A stretch of DNA of 64,000 bases, from positions 62,001 through 126,000 of the forward strand of contig NZ_JOFZ01000007.1 in assembly GCF_000721265.1 (NCBI RefSeq), given 5' to 3'. Made by a program: the position numbers and the translations under genes. This stretch comes from Streptomyces sp. NRRL F-5126 (lineage in GTDB: Bacteria > Actinomycetota > Actinomycetes > Streptomycetales > Streptomycetaceae). Below, piece by piece: positions 1 to 8,922 of the stretch (position 1 is the stretch's first letter; every line of letters starts with the position of its first letter). The notes under the pieces were generated by a model. The model searched no databases and was not told the origin of the DNA. It saw only the letters and a list, made by a program, of their open reading frames with translations.

Positions 1-395
1 CCGTCCTCCCGCATGTCGACCACGAACGACTCCTCGCCGTGCAGCGGGTGCCCCGTCACGGCGCCGTAGCCGAAGCCCGTCCTGTCGCGCTCGTAGAGCG
101 CCCACACCACCCGGCACCGCGCGGGGATCCGCAGCGGACCCGCGCCGAGGGCCACCTCGACCACGGTGCCGGGCCGCACCCATGCGGACGCGGCCCGCAC
201 GCGCGCGCCGGAGAGCCGGTGCATGCGCCAGGTGGTCACGGCCGTCCCAGCGAGGTCGAACGCCGTCCTGCCACGGCCGATGCGGGTGCGGTAATGGAGG
301 TGGCGGTAGCCGTCCGGCAGCGGCCCGAGCCGGGTGGCACCCACTTCGGGATAGTTGAAGGACTCGCTCGTGCGGGCCGCCTCGGGTTTGCTCAT
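1..395 (-). CDS. DUF1990 family protein (3' end outside window)
   Basis: The visible 131 codons begin with MSKPEAARTSESFNYPEVGA and continue with PLPDGYRHLHYRTRIG, WRMHRLSGARV and GYGAVTGHPLHGEESFVV. This pattern (FNYPEVGAT near the N-terminus, PLPxGYRH, then GHPxxGEExF) is what I recognise as the DUF1990 family, a small domain of unknown biochemical role related to START-like folds. The gene runs off the left edge, so the C-terminal quarter is missing here. The ATG at 395 is preceded by a GAGAGG ribosome-binding sequence and no longer start is supported. The nearest upstream element is a palindrome about 190 bases away. Family call is fairly sure; function is unknown. Confidence 0.82.
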   Translation of the reverse strand, partial: MSKPEAARTSESFNYPEVGATRLGPLPDGYRHLHYRTRIGRGRTAFDLAGTAVTTWRMHRLSGARVRAASAWVRPGTVVEVALGAGPLRIPARCRVVWALYERDRTGFGYGAVTGHPLHGEESFVVDMRED

Positions 396-583
396 TCGGG
401 GCCTCTCCTCGGCACGACCGGCCGCCGCGGCGACGGGGCGGTCCCACGGGCGGCCCAGCGCGGCGCCACGGGATTCACAAGACGGGCGAGGCGCCGCGCG
501 GTGACGGAGCGGCGGCGGCGACCGTCCGGCACTCCCGGCGTACACACCCGTCTGACCAGCGAGAACATGCCGCCCAAGCGAAT

Positions 584-597
584 TTGAACGTGTTCAA
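584..597. promoter_or_regulatory. 14-bp inverted repeat TTGAAC-GT-GTTCAA in the 396-746 gap
   Basis: The 351-base gap between the DUF1990 start and the divergent lipoprotein start holds no convincing gene. Its one clear structure is this perfect 6-bp-arm inverted repeat with a 2-nt spacer. Size and shape suit a TetR- or MarR-type operator, but no regulator gene is adjacent in the window, so the regulator is unknown. Confidence 0.35.
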
Positions 598-746
598 GTA
601 GCGGCTACGAGCCTATGCCACAACCGCGGAGCGGGCAAGGGCAGGACCCCGGCGGCCGCCGCCACCACGAGGGCCCGCTTGCGGACCCGATCATGATCGG
701 GCAGACAGGGATTGACACTCGGTCAGGAGCAGGCGGGAGAACTCTG

Positions 747-1835
747 GTGCGCTCACCCAACCGTCGTCGGCTCGCGGCGCTCGCCGCGCTGTCCGTGGGA
801 GTCCTGTGCACGGCGGGCTGCGGCGGGGGAGCGGGGGCCGACGAGGCCGCGAACGTCCAGAAGCTCTACTTCGAGTCCGCCGGTGCGCGCGGTCCCGCGC
901 CCTTCACGCCGTCCACCGTCTCCCACGCCCAGAGTGCGCCACGCACCCCTTCCGCCTCCGCGGGCACCGCCACCGCGGGGACGGGCAAGGCCGCGGGCGC
1001 CGAGGCGAGCGGCCGTGCACGCACGCTGCCGGGGTCCACGCCGGGCCTCTACGGAGGAGTCCAGGGGGTCTCCAGCTGCGATGTGGAACGCGAGGTTCGC
1101 TTCCTGACCGAGGACAAGGCCAGGTCGGTCGCGTTCGCGAAGGCCGCGCGCGCCGGAGGCGACGGGGTGCCCGGGTTCCTGCGCGGCCTGACCCCCGTCG
1201 TGCTGCGCGCCGACACCAGGGTCACCAGCCACGGGTACCACGACGGAGCGCCGACGTCCTTCCAGTCGGTGCTCCAGGCGGGCACCGCCGTCCTGGCCGA
1301 CGGCCGCGGCATGCCGCGCGTACGGTGCAGCTGCGGCAACCCGCTCGGACCCGCCGTCCCCATGGAGGGGCCCGTCTCGCACCGCGGCACCGTCTGGCAC
1401 GGCTACCGTCCCGGCCGTGTCCTGCTGATCTCACCCGCCCGGCGGCCCCTGCCGACCCTGACCGTCGTCAACAGCGCGAACAACACCTGGATGGACCGGG
1501 CGACGGGCACGGCGGGCGACGAAGACGGTGCCCCCGGCGTGACGCCGCCGTACGGCCCGGGCGCCGACCTCTTCGACCCCGACCAGGTGAGCCCGCAGGA
1601 GCCGATGCCCGACTCCCCGTCGGACAGCCCCAGCGCTGCGCCCAGCGGCACCACGCCGCCGCCGTCCACCGCACCGCCGCGTCCCAGTGCGCCGCCCGTA
1701 CCCACGGGCGCCCCCACGGACGCCCCCGACAACCCGCTGCCGTCCGAGCAGCAGGCCGCGCCGGGAGGCAGCCCCGTCCCCGCCGCCCCGCAGCCGAGTG
1801 ACGTCCTCTTCGGGCCGGACAGCGGACGGGGCTGA
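747..1835 (+). CDS. DUF6777 domain lipoprotein
   Basis: The protein of 362 residues is likely a secreted lipoprotein of unknown function. I chose GTG 747 because a GGGAGA ribosome-binding sequence precedes it and it places a short basic n-region (MRSPNRRR) before a hydrophobic stretch and the lipobox-like CTAGC. The -3 residue is Thr rather than Leu, so lipidation is likely but not textbook. After a Thr/Ala/Pro-rich linker comes a folded domain with PGLYGGVQGVSSCD, LRGLTPVVLRADTRV, YHDGAPTSFQSVLQAGTAVL and RVRCSCGNPL, the pattern I recall for Streptomyces DUF6777. The last ~110 residues are a low-complexity Pro/Ser/Ala tail, probably extended in the cell wall. Next downstream is a same-strand SpoIIE phosphatase, with a 62-bp gap. 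Confidence 0.75.
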   Translation: MRSPNRRRLAALAALSVGVLCTAGCGGGAGADEAANVQKLYFESAGARGPAPFTPSTVSHAQSAPRTPSASAGTATAGTGKAAGAEASGRARTLPGSTPGLYGGVQGVSSCDVEREVRFLTEDKARSVAFAKAARAGGDGVPGFLRGLTPVVLRADTRVTSHGYHDGAPTSFQSVLQAGTAVLADGRGMPRVRCSCGNPLGPAVPMEGPVSHRGTVWHGYRPGRVLLISPARRPLPTLTVVNSANNTWMDRATGTAGDEDGAPGVTPPYGPGADLFDPDQVSPQEPMPDSPSDSPSAAPSGTTPPPSTAPPRPSAPPVPTGAPTDAPDNPLPSEQQAAPGGSPVPAAPQPSDVLFGPDSGRG

Positions 1836-1897
1836 GCGGGACCGTCCGCGCGGGGCCGAAGAATGCGATAAACGGCAAACGATGACAGAGTGGCTCC

Positions 1898-3976
1898 ATG
1901 GTTGATAGGGCAGCAGGTCCCCTGTCGCTCCCCGAAGACTGGCCCGCCCGATCGGACATCAGCCTCTCCCTCAACCGCATGGGCACGTTCGATTGGGACC
2001 TCGACAGTGGGCTGATGCACATGGACAGGCCGGCCCTCGGGGTCTTCGACCTGCGCCCCGAGGAGTACGACGGCAGGCCCGACACGCTGGCGGCGCGCGT
2101 ACCGGGGGACGAGGGGACCAGGCTCGACGCCCTCATCAGGCAGGCCGTCGACGACGGCAGCGACAACTACGGCGCCTACTTCAAGGTCAGGCGCCGCGAC
2201 GGCTCGCTGCGCTGGAGCCACACGCAGGGCAGCCTGCGCAGGGACGACGAGGGCCGCCCGTACCGCATCATCGGCATTGTCAGGGACGCCGCCCAGGAGC
2301 TCGCGGACTCAGCGGCCCGCCTCGAACTCGACGCGGCACGCCGCGTGCGCACCAGCGTCGTCGAGGGCACCACGGCGGCGCTCGCCCACGCGAGGACCGT
2401 CCTGGACGTCATCAACGTCCTCAAGGAGTCGAGCGGCCTCGCGCACCTCGGCGCGAGCAGCGTGGTGATGGGCCTGGTGGAGTCCGGCCGCATCCACTTG
2501 GTCGCGGAGGGCCCCGAGGGATCCTTCGTGCCAGGCACCCGGGTCACGCGCATCGACGACCGCTATCCGATGAGCGACGCCGTGCGCACCCTCAGCCCGT
2601 GCTTCATCGACTCCGCCGAGGACTTCGCCGCCGGCTACCCGGAGCTCTGGCGGCACATAGGCGCGCTCGGCATCACCGCGGCCGCCTACCTGCCGCTGAT
2701 CGCGCAGGGCAGGCCCATCGGGGCCATCGGCCTGCTGTACGGGGACAAGAGCGGGTTCAGCGGCGAGGACCGCAACCTGCTGGTCGCCCTCGGCAGCAGC
2801 ATCGCGCAGAGCCTGCAGCGCGCCATGCTCTTCGAGCAGGAGCACGACCTGGCCGAAGGGCTCCAGCAGGCGATGCTGCCCCGGCGCATCCCCCAGGTGC
2901 CCGGCGCGCAGATCGCGGTGCGCTACCGCTCCGCGCGGCTCGGCCGGGACATCGGCGGCGACTGGTACGACGTGATCCCGCTGCCCGGGGGCAGGATCGG
3001 CGCGGTCATCGGCGACGTACAGGGCCACGACACACACGCCGCCGCCGTCATGGGCCAGCTGCGGATCGTGCTGCGTGCCTACGCCGCCGAGGGGCACGAA
3101 CCCGCGACGGTGATGGCCCGTGCCTCGTCCTTCTTGCAGGAGCTCGACACCGACAGGTTCGCGACCTGCATCTACGCGGAGGCCGACCTCACCACGGGCG
3201 TGGTCCAGCTGGTGCGGGCGGGGCACGTCGACCCGATGCTGCGCGACACCGACGGCAGCTCGCGCAGGCTGCCGGTGCCCGGCGGCATGCCGCTCGGTCT
3301 CTCCGCACTCTTCGGGACGCTCGAGTACCCGGTCAAGACGCTGGAACTCGATCCGGGCCAGGCGCTCGTCATGTACACCGACGGCCTCGTGGAGCGGCCG
3401 GGAGCCGATCTCGACGACGGACTGCTCGAACTGGCGGAACTGGTACGCACCGGGCCGCACGACCTCCAGGCGCTCGCCGACCGGCTCTGCGCCGTCGTGG
3501 ACGAGCGGGGCGGCGAGGACGACGTCGCCGTGCTGCTGCTGCGCCGCAGGGGCGCGTACGTGCCCCAGTCGGGCGGCCGGCTCCAGCAGCGTGTACCGCC
3601 CGGCGACCCGCAGGCGCTGCGCTCGGCACGGCAGATGATCCGCGCGGCCGTCGGGGCGTGGGGCGGACGCGAGCGCTCCGACGACATCGAGCTGGCGGCC
3701 GACGAGCTGATCACCAACGCCCTGGTGCACACCTCGGGGGACGCCGTCGTCGTGGTACGCGTCGTCACCGGCGCGCAGCGGCGGCTGCGTGTCGAGGTCG
3801 AGGACGGTTCGAGCGCGCTGCCCCGCAGGCGCGAGGCGGGCGGCTCCGGCGTCTCGGGGCGTGGCCTGGTGCTCGTGGGCTCGCTCGCCGAGTCCTGGGG
3901 CGTCGAGTCGAGGGGCAGCGGGAAGTGCGTGTGGTGCGAGTTCGTCGTGCCCCGGGGGAGCCACCACCTCAGGTGA
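1898..3976 (+). CDS. PAS-GAF-SpoIIE (PP2C) phosphatase with C-terminal HATPase domain
   Basis: A soluble 692-residue regulator of the partner-switching type, expected to dephosphorylate an anti-sigma-factor antagonist and to bind or phosphorylate one through its C-terminal kinase-like domain. Domains in order: PAS (about 20-135, with MGTFDWDLDSG and RRRDGSLRWSHTQGS), GAF (about 150-320), SpoIIE PP2C core (about 330-545, with the metal-binding DIGGDWYD near 351 and GDVQGHD near 371), and an RsbW-like HATPase (about 560-690, AADELITNALVHT). No transmembrane segment is visible, so the input is probably cytoplasmic. Streptomyces genomes carry dozens of these multidomain phosphatases, so the specific sigma-factor target cannot be told from the sequence. 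No anti-sigma or antagonist gene is adjacent. Confidence 0.92.
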   Translation: MVDRAAGPLSLPEDWPARSDISLSLNRMGTFDWDLDSGLMHMDRPALGVFDLRPEEYDGRPDTLAARVPGDEGTRLDALIRQAVDDGSDNYGAYFKVRRRDGSLRWSHTQGSLRRDDEGRPYRIIGIVRDAAQELADSAARLELDAARRVRTSVVEGTTAALAHARTVLDVINVLKESSGLAHLGASSVVMGLVESGRIHLVAEGPEGSFVPGTRVTRIDDRYPMSDAVRTLSPCFIDSAEDFAAGYPELWRHIGALGITAAAYLPLIAQGRPIGAIGLLYGDKSGFSGEDRNLLVALGSSIAQSLQRAMLFEQEHDLAEGLQQAMLPRRIPQVPGAQIAVRYRSARLGRDIGGDWYDVIPLPGGRIGAVIGDVQGHDTHAAAVMGQLRIVLRAYAAEGHEPATVMARASSFLQELDTDRFATCIYAEADLTTGVVQLVRAGHVDPMLRDTDGSSRRLPVPGGMPLGLSALFGTLEYPVKTLELDPGQALVMYTDGLVERPGADLDDGLLELAELVRTGPHDLQALADRLCAVVDERGGEDDVAVLLLRRRGAYVPQSGGRLQQRVPPGDPQALRSARQMIRAAVGAWGGRERSDDIELAADELITNALVHTSGDAVVVVRVVTGAQRRLRVEVEDGSSALPRRREAGGSGVSGRGLVLVGSLAESWGVESRGSGKCVWCEFVVPRGSHHLR

Positions 3977-4073
3977 GTCCTGATGCACCGGTGGGCACGG
4001 AGATGTTGACGCCGCCGTGAGGTGCGATCAGCATGCGACTGCGACCGCCGCGCCCAGGAGCTCTGACCGCCTG

Positions 4074-4934
4074 ATGCCACTCCCCGACCTCGTCGACGCC
4101 CACCACCACTTCTGGGACCTCTCCGTGCGCGACCAGGCGTGGATCAACGGGCCCGCGATGGACCCCATCCGCCGCGACTTCGGCCCGGCCGACCTGGAGC
4201 CCGAGACGCGTGCCGCCGGCGTCACCGCCACGGTCCTCGTCCAGACGGTGCACGACGCGCGCGAGACGCCCGAGTTCCTCGCGCTGGCACAGGGCAGCCG
4301 GCTCGTCGCGGGCGTCGTCGGCTGGACCGACCTCACCCACCCTGCCGTCGCCGACCGCATCGCCGCGCTCACGGAGGCGCCCGGCGGCAACCGGCTCGTC
4401 GCCATCCGCCACCAGGTACAGGCCGAACCCGACCCCGAGTGGCTCCTGCGCCCCGATGTCAGGCGCGGCCTCGCGGCCGTCGCCGCCGCCGGTCTCGCCT
4501 ACGACCTCGTGCTGGTCCCCCACCAGCTGCCGGCCGCGGCGCGAGCCGCCGCCCTGCTGCCCGGGCTGACCTTCGTGCTCGACCACCTCGGCAAGCCCCG
4601 GATCGCGGCCGGGCAGCGGGAGCCGTGGGCCCGGGACGTCGCCAGGCTCGCGGAGCACGCCAACACCGCCTGCAAGCTCTCCGGGCTCGTCACCGAGGCC
4701 GCCTGGGACGCGTGGAGTACCGGGGACCTGCGGCCGTACGCCGATACGGTCATCGAGGCGTTCGGTCCCGACCGCCTGATGTTCGGCTCCGACTGGCCGG
4801 TCTGCACACTGGCCGCCACGTACGGTGAGGTGCTGGACGCGGCACGCTCGCTGGTGGCGGGCCTCGGCGGAGCCGAGCGCGCGGCGGTCCTCGCCGGCAC
4901 GGCCCGCCGCCTCTACGGGCTCGGCCCGGCCTGA
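4074..4934 (+). CDS. Amidohydrolase family protein (L-fuconolactonase / sugar-lactonase-like, COG3618)
   Basis: The 286-residue protein is a single TIM-barrel amidohydrolase. The N-terminal LVDAHHHFWDL carries the HxH-type metal-site signature; further motifs are FVLDHLGKP in the middle and MFGSDWPVC near the end, with Asp as a likely catalytic/metal residue. This set is typical of L-fucono-1,5-lactonase, L-rhamnonolactonase and 2-pyrone-4,6-dicarboxylate hydrolase relatives, which hydrolyse lactones of sugar acids. I start it at ATG 4074, with AGGAG at 4056-4060, rather than at the in-frame GTG 4017 whose extra residues look non-family. No sugar dehydrogenase or transporter lies beside it, so the substrate is open. 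It converges on the alpha/beta hydrolase at 4944. Confidence 0.85.
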   Translation: MPLPDLVDAHHHFWDLSVRDQAWINGPAMDPIRRDFGPADLEPETRAAGVTATVLVQTVHDARETPEFLALAQGSRLVAGVVGWTDLTHPAVADRIAALTEAPGGNRLVAIRHQVQAEPDPEWLLRPDVRRGLAAVAAAGLAYDLVLVPHQLPAAARAAALLPGLTFVLDHLGKPRIAAGQREPWARDVARLAEHANTACKLSGLVTEAAWDAWSTGDLRPYADTVIEAFGPDRLMFGSDWPVCTLAATYGEVLDAARSLVAGLGGAERAAVLAGTARRLYGLGPA

Positions 4935-4943
4935 CGCGCCCGG

Positions 4944-5654
4944 CTAGGCGCGCTGCACGGGGCTCGTGTCGTCCAGCAGCCCCTGGCGTACGACATCGGG
5001 CAGCGGGCCCGCGCCCAGCAGCCCCTCGACCGTGCGGACGGTCAGCGACTGCCAGGTGACGGCCCTGCGCAGCATGGTGTGCTCGCCGCGCGCGACGAGG
5101 ACGGCGCACGCCCGGGCGCCCGCCCGCCTGGCCCGCGCCGCGAACTCGACGCTCTCCCGCGGCTGCGTGGTCCGATCGCGCTCGCCGTGCAGCAGCACCG
5201 CCCGCCGCCCGGCGAGCTGGTGCACCGGCTCACCGGGCGGGCACCACGGAGCGAGCGCCACCACGCCCTCCACCAGGTCGTGGCCCCCGGCGGACAGTGC
5301 CGCCCTGCCGCCCATCGAGTGGCCCACCAGCACCACCGGCAGCCTGCCGAGCAGCAGCCCGAGCTCGTCCAGCGCGCGCAGCGTGTCGCGCGCCGCGTCC
5401 GCACGGGCCCCGTTCCAGCCGCGGCAGCGGTAGCGGACCCGCCCGACCACGACCCCGAGCCCCTCGGTCGCCCGCAGCAGGCCGCGTGTGACCGGCCGCA
5501 TCCGGCCCGCGGCCACGTTCAGCCGGGGTGGCGGTCCCTCGCCCTCGGCGCTTCCGCCGTGCAGGACGAGGACCGCGGCGCGCGGCCGCGTCTCGGTCCT
5601 GTCGAGGACCAGCGCGGGCCGCACCGGGGCCCGCTCTCGTACCGATGCGTGCAC
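4944..5654 (-). CDS. Alpha/beta hydrolase
   Basis: A compact 236-residue cytoplasmic alpha/beta hydrolase. The oxyanion region reads AAVLVLHGGSAEGEG, the nucleophile elbow is GHSMGG (Ser near residue 115), and the late Asp and His are plausibly in HGERDRTT and RGEHTMLRR. Length fits the small dienelactone-hydrolase/esterase group. The start is GTG with a GGAAGGAAGAG ribosome-binding region upstream. It diverges from mutM across about 59 bp, so the two could share a control region. Substrate cannot be inferred. Confidence 0.82.
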   Translation of the reverse strand: MHASVRERAPVRPALVLDRTETRPRAAVLVLHGGSAEGEGPPPRLNVAAGRMRPVTRGLLRATEGLGVVVGRVRYRCRGWNGARADAARDTLRALDELGLLLGRLPVVLVGHSMGGRAALSAGGHDLVEGVVALAPWCPPGEPVHQLAGRRAVLLHGERDRTTQPRESVEFAARARRAGARACAVLVARGEHTMLRRAVTWQSLTVRTVEGLLGAGPLPDVVRQGLLDDTSPVQRA

Positions 5655-5713
5655 GGTCTCTTCCTTCCGTGGTCCGCCGGGCGTTCACGCCCCACTTCCG
5701 GCACGCTGGAGAC

Positions 5714-6589
5714 ATGCCGGAAGTTCCCGAAGTCGAAGCGCTGCGCGCGTTCCTCGACGCGCATCTGGTGGGCAGGGAGATCGTGCGTGTCCTGCCTCTC
5801 ACGGTCAATGTCCTCAAGACGTACGATCCGCCGCTGAACGCCTTTGAGGGAACAACCGTGACCGGTGTCGGCCGTCGTGGCAAATATCTCGACATCGCCG
5901 GGAGCCGGGCAGGCGGCCCGCCGCTGCACCTGGCCGTCCATCTCGCCCGGGCCGGCTGGCTCCGCTGGAAGGACTCCTTCCCCGAAACTCCGCCGCGACC
6001 CGGAAAGGGGCCGCTCGCGTTGCGCGTCGTCCTCGCTGACGGATCGGGGTTCGAACTGACCGAGCAGGGCACCACCAAGCGGCTCGCGGTCCACCTGGTA
6101 CGCGAGCTCGCCGACGTCCCGGGCGTCGCGACCCTCGGGCCCGAGCCGCTCGACCCCTCCTTCGACCGCGCGGCGTTCGCCCTGCTGCTCGCGGGCGAGC
6201 GGCGCCGGATCAAAGGCGCGCTGCGGGACCAGCGCCTCATCGCCGGCATCGGCAACGCCTACAGCGACGAGATCCTGCACGCCGCGAAGATGTCGCCGTT
6301 CAAGCAGGTGCAGAACCTGTCGGACGAGGAAATCACCACCCTGTACGACACGATGAAGGCCGTCCTGACCGAGGCCGTGGAGCGCTCGCAGGGCGTGGCC
6401 GCGGGACGGCTCAAGGCGGAGAAGAAGAGCGGCCTGCGCGTGCACGGCAGGGCGGGCGAGAAGTGCCCGGTCTGCGGGGACACCATCAGGTCGGTCTCGT
6501 ATCGCGACTCGTCGCTCCAGTACTGCCCGACGTGCCAGACGGGCGGCAAACCGCTCGCCGACCGCAGGCTCTCCCGGCTGCTCAAGTAG
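5714..6589 (+). CDS. mutM: Formamidopyrimidine-DNA glycosylase (Fpg/MutM, Fpg/Nei family)
   Basis: Bifunctional DNA glycosylase/AP lyase that removes oxidised purines such as 8-oxoguanine. The 291-residue protein starts MPEVPEVEALR, giving the catalytic Pro2 and Glu3. GRRGKYL supplies the conserved beta-hairpin Lys. The helix-two-turn-helix region (IKGALRDQRLIAGIGNAYSDE) and the C-terminal zinc finger (CPVC...CPTC, about residues 252-275) are intact. I chose ATG 5714 because of GGAGA just upstream and because catalysis needs the Pro at position 2. Streptomyces has several Fpg/Nei paralogues, so this may not be the main housekeeping MutM. It converges with the hypothetical gene at 6610. Confidence 0.9.
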   Translation: MPEVPEVEALRAFLDAHLVGREIVRVLPLTVNVLKTYDPPLNAFEGTTVTGVGRRGKYLDIAGSRAGGPPLHLAVHLARAGWLRWKDSFPETPPRPGKGPLALRVVLADGSGFELTEQGTTKRLAVHLVRELADVPGVATLGPEPLDPSFDRAAFALLLAGERRRIKGALRDQRLIAGIGNAYSDEILHAAKMSPFKQVQNLSDEEITTLYDTMKAVLTEAVERSQGVAAGRLKAEKKSGLRVHGRAGEKCPVCGDTIRSVSYRDSSLQYCPTCQTGGKPLADRRLSRLLK

Positions 6590-6609
6590 CGCGCGGCGGC
6601 GCTCCGCGG

Positions 6610-7131
6610 TCAGAACAGGTGCATCGACAGGTGACCGAGGGGAAGGCCGAGTTGCCACGCGGGCGTCCACACCTGCGGGCCCTCCTGCTCGGCGCGGCGC
6701 GGCGCCGTGAGCGACGGTGGCACCACGGCGTCCAGGTCGGGCGCGAGCAGCTCCGTCTCCTCCAGGCGGCGCCAGGCGGCGCAGGCCAGTTCGAGGTCCG
6801 CCGAGCCGGGCGCGCTGCCCGTCCCGCCCTCCGGGCCGATGGAGAGCGCCTCCAGCGCGCCGAGGCGCTCGCACACCCACGCGCGCCAAGCGGGCCCGTA
6901 CTCCGTCAGTTCGCGCCACTGCGCGATCCTGTCCGCACTCAGGCCGTGCGACCGGCCCCCGGAAAGGAACACGGTGAGGGCGAGCGCGGCGTGACCCGCC
7001 CGGTACTCCAGCGTGGACGGCGGCATCAGGTCGCCGCCGCGCAGCAGTTCGTCCGCGATGTACTCCGCGTGCATCCACGCCATCGGCACCAGTAGGCCGC
7101 CATCGGGCCCTTCGGTACGTTCCTGACGCAT
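6610..7131 (-). CDS. Hypothetical protein, 173 aa
   Basis: I do not recognise this protein. It begins MRQERTEGPDGGLLVPMAWM from ATG 7131, preceded by AAGGCGGG. It has no signal peptide, no membrane segment and no obvious catalytic motif. The central part is helical-looking (EYRAGHAALALTVFL, RIAQWRELTEYGPAWRAWVCERL) and acidic, and the end reads WTPAWQLGLPLGHLSMHLF. It faces mutM tail to tail with a 20-bp gap. The 219 bases upstream (7132-7350) are G+C-rich with no recognisable motif. Codon use matches the neighbours, so it is likely a real gene. Confidence 0.65.
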   Translation of the reverse strand: MRQERTEGPDGGLLVPMAWMHAEYIADELLRGGDLMPPSTLEYRAGHAALALTVFLSGGRSHGLSADRIAQWRELTEYGPAWRAWVCERLGALEALSIGPEGGTGSAPGSADLELACAAWRRLEETELLAPDLDAVVPPSLTAPRRAEQEGPQVWTPAWQLGLPLGHLSMHLF

Positions 7132-7350
7132 GGTCCCCGCCTTCCTCGTTCCGGCCGCTGTGCGCGGCCCTGCTTCACGGAGCATTGAACCGGCGGCGGA
7201 CGCTCCGCGTGGCCAGAAGCGGCGGATCGGAGGCCCCGGGAGCCGGGATTGTGACGCGCGCGCCCGGTGGGGTTCCAGGGGCGCCGCACGGTCGCCCGTT
7301 CGTCACTCTCCGTCAATGGTGTGACGCGATCGACACCGGACGCGCGGCGG

Positions 7351-7818
7351 TTACGGGACCACGGTCACCGGCCAGCGCCCCGCCTTGACGAGGCGCACCG
7401 CGACCGACCCGATGATCCTGTGCCCGGCCGACTCGGAGGCGCCGACGACGACGGCGTCCGCCGTCAGTTCCTCCGCCGCGGTGACCAGCCCGTTGAACGG
7501 GTCGCCGCGGAACGTGTGGAACTCCCAGCGCAGGTCCCATATCCCCTTGATGCGCTCGGAGTTCTTCCGCAACTCCTCGATCAGGCCCTCCGCGATCTCG
7601 CCCGTGGTGTCGGCGACGGGCGCGCCGAGCGCGGAGCCCGCCGGCAGCACCGGCTGGACGTAGACGATGGCGAGGAGCGCGTTCTGCCGGCGGGCGAGAC
7701 CCGACGCGTACGCCGCCGCCCTGTAGGCGGACTGCGATCCGTCGACGCCCACGACGATCACCTTCGGACCGTCGGTACCGCGTTCGAACTGGGTGTGCTG
7801 CTGTTCGGGCTCCGTCAC
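7351..7818 (-). CDS. Universal stress protein (UspA family)
   Basis: A single-domain 155-residue UspA-fold protein. Near the N-terminus VIVVGVDGSQSAYRAA contains the Walker-like VGVDGS motif, and the C-terminal GASESAGHRIIGSVAVRLV leading to PVTVVP corresponds to the G-x2-G-x9-G(S/T) nucleotide-binding loop, though the first glycines are partly replaced. Such proteins bind ATP and help in stress or dormancy responses. The GTG at 7818 is chosen as start because the residues upstream do not fit the family. There is no Shine-Dalgarno sequence. A TATAACCT sequence lies 7-9 nt upstream, so the mRNA may be nearly leaderless. Confidence 0.85.
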   Translation of the reverse strand: MTEPEQQHTQFERGTDGPKVIVVGVDGSQSAYRAAAYASGLARRQNALLAIVYVQPVLPAGSALGAPVADTTGEIAEGLIEELRKNSERIKGIWDLRWEFHTFRGDPFNGLVTAAEELTADAVVVGASESAGHRIIGSVAVRLVKAGRWPVTVVP

Positions 7819-8015
7819 GGCAGGCAGGTTATACGGTTCCGCGCCACAGTCCAGGTCCCGCGGTGCCACTCGGAGCGGTAAGGCGCGGCCGCGCACGGCA
7901 AGGCTGCCTGCCCGCTGTCAAGCCGAGACTCCGCTGCGTAGCCAGATCAGGTGCTTGTCGCCCCCCGGCCGTGTTGGTGAGCGGTGCCGGGCTTCGGCCG
8001 TGCGAGCTATTAATC

Positions 8016-8858
8016 ATGAAAAACGATCAAATGATTCATGGGCGCCGCCGTGTGCTGCGCCTCGGCGCGGGGCTCGGCGCCGCGGCCGCCACCGGTCTGG
8101 TCGCCGCCTGCCAGGCCGCCGCCCCAGAGCGCCACGCCGCCGCGAAGGCCACCGCGCCCGCCGCGGGACCGCAGGCCGCCGTCCAGCGCAACCCCGCCGC
8201 GTACCGGCTGCGGCCCATGACGGCGGGGGTGGCACCCGCGCGCGGGAAGGCGGCCCCGCCGGTGCGCGAGAAGCCGTTCTACGAACTGCCGGTCGCGGGC
8301 CGCGCCGTGGTGCTCACCTTCGACGACGGGCCCGAGCCCACGTACACGCCCGAGGTGCTCGACGCCCTCGCCGCGCACGACGTCAAAGCCATGTTCTTCG
8401 TCTGCGGCGAGATGGTGTCCTACTTCCCCGACCTGGTACGCCGGGCCGCGGACGAGGGCCACCTCATCGGCAACCACACCTGGAGCCACCCGGCGCTGCC
8501 GAGGATGTCCATGGACAAGATCAAGGACGAGATGGGGCGCACCAGCGACATCGTCGAGAAGACCACGGGGGTCGCGCCGAGCTGGTTCCGTGCCCCGTAC
8601 GGGTGGTGGGACAAGAGGACCTTCACCTACGGCGCGCACCTCGGCATGGAGCCGCTCGCCTGGTACGTGGACACCATGGACTGGTCCGAGCCGGGCACGG
8701 ACAAGATCGTGAAAACGGTGCTCGACGGCCTCGGGACCGGCCGGGTGATCCTCCACCACGACGGCGGCGGCGTGCGCAAGCAGACCGTCGCCGCCCTCCA
8801 CCGCTACCTGCCGCAACTGGCCTCCCACGGCTACACGACCTCGCTGCCCCGCCCCTGA
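8016..8858 (+). CDS. Secreted polysaccharide deacetylase (NodB/CE4), lipoprotein-like
   Basis: The 280-residue protein is a CE4 deacetylase expected to remove N-acetyl groups from peptidoglycan or another wall glycan outside the cell. The N-terminus carries a twin-arginine-like GRRRVLRLGAGLG and then a hydrophobic run ending in LVAAC, a lipobox. The NodB motifs are present: TFDDGPEPT (Asp103/Asp104), GNHTWSHP (His154 and His158, metal ligands), RAPYGWWD, a DTMDWSEPG stretch, and ILHHDGGG near the end. ATG 8016 is the assumed start. No ribosome-binding site is evident, and ATGs at 8031 and 8037 are alternatives. The 197 bases upstream hold no gene. It converges with the sortase gene. Confidence 0.88.
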   Translation: MKNDQMIHGRRRVLRLGAGLGAAAATGLVAACQAAAPERHAAAKATAPAAGPQAAVQRNPAAYRLRPMTAGVAPARGKAAPPVREKPFYELPVAGRAVVLTFDDGPEPTYTPEVLDALAAHDVKAMFFVCGEMVSYFPDLVRRAADEGHLIGNHTWSHPALPRMSMDKIKDEMGRTSDIVEKTTGVAPSWFRAPYGWWDKRTFTYGAHLGMEPLAWYVDTMDWSEPGTDKIVKTVLDGLGTGRVILHHDGGGVRKQTVAALHRYLPQLASHGYTTSLPRP

Positions 8859-8922
8859 CACCCCTCGGGCCGGCCCGTGGGCGCACGGGCCGGCCCGAGG
8901 GCAGCACTGTCAGGTGTCGCGG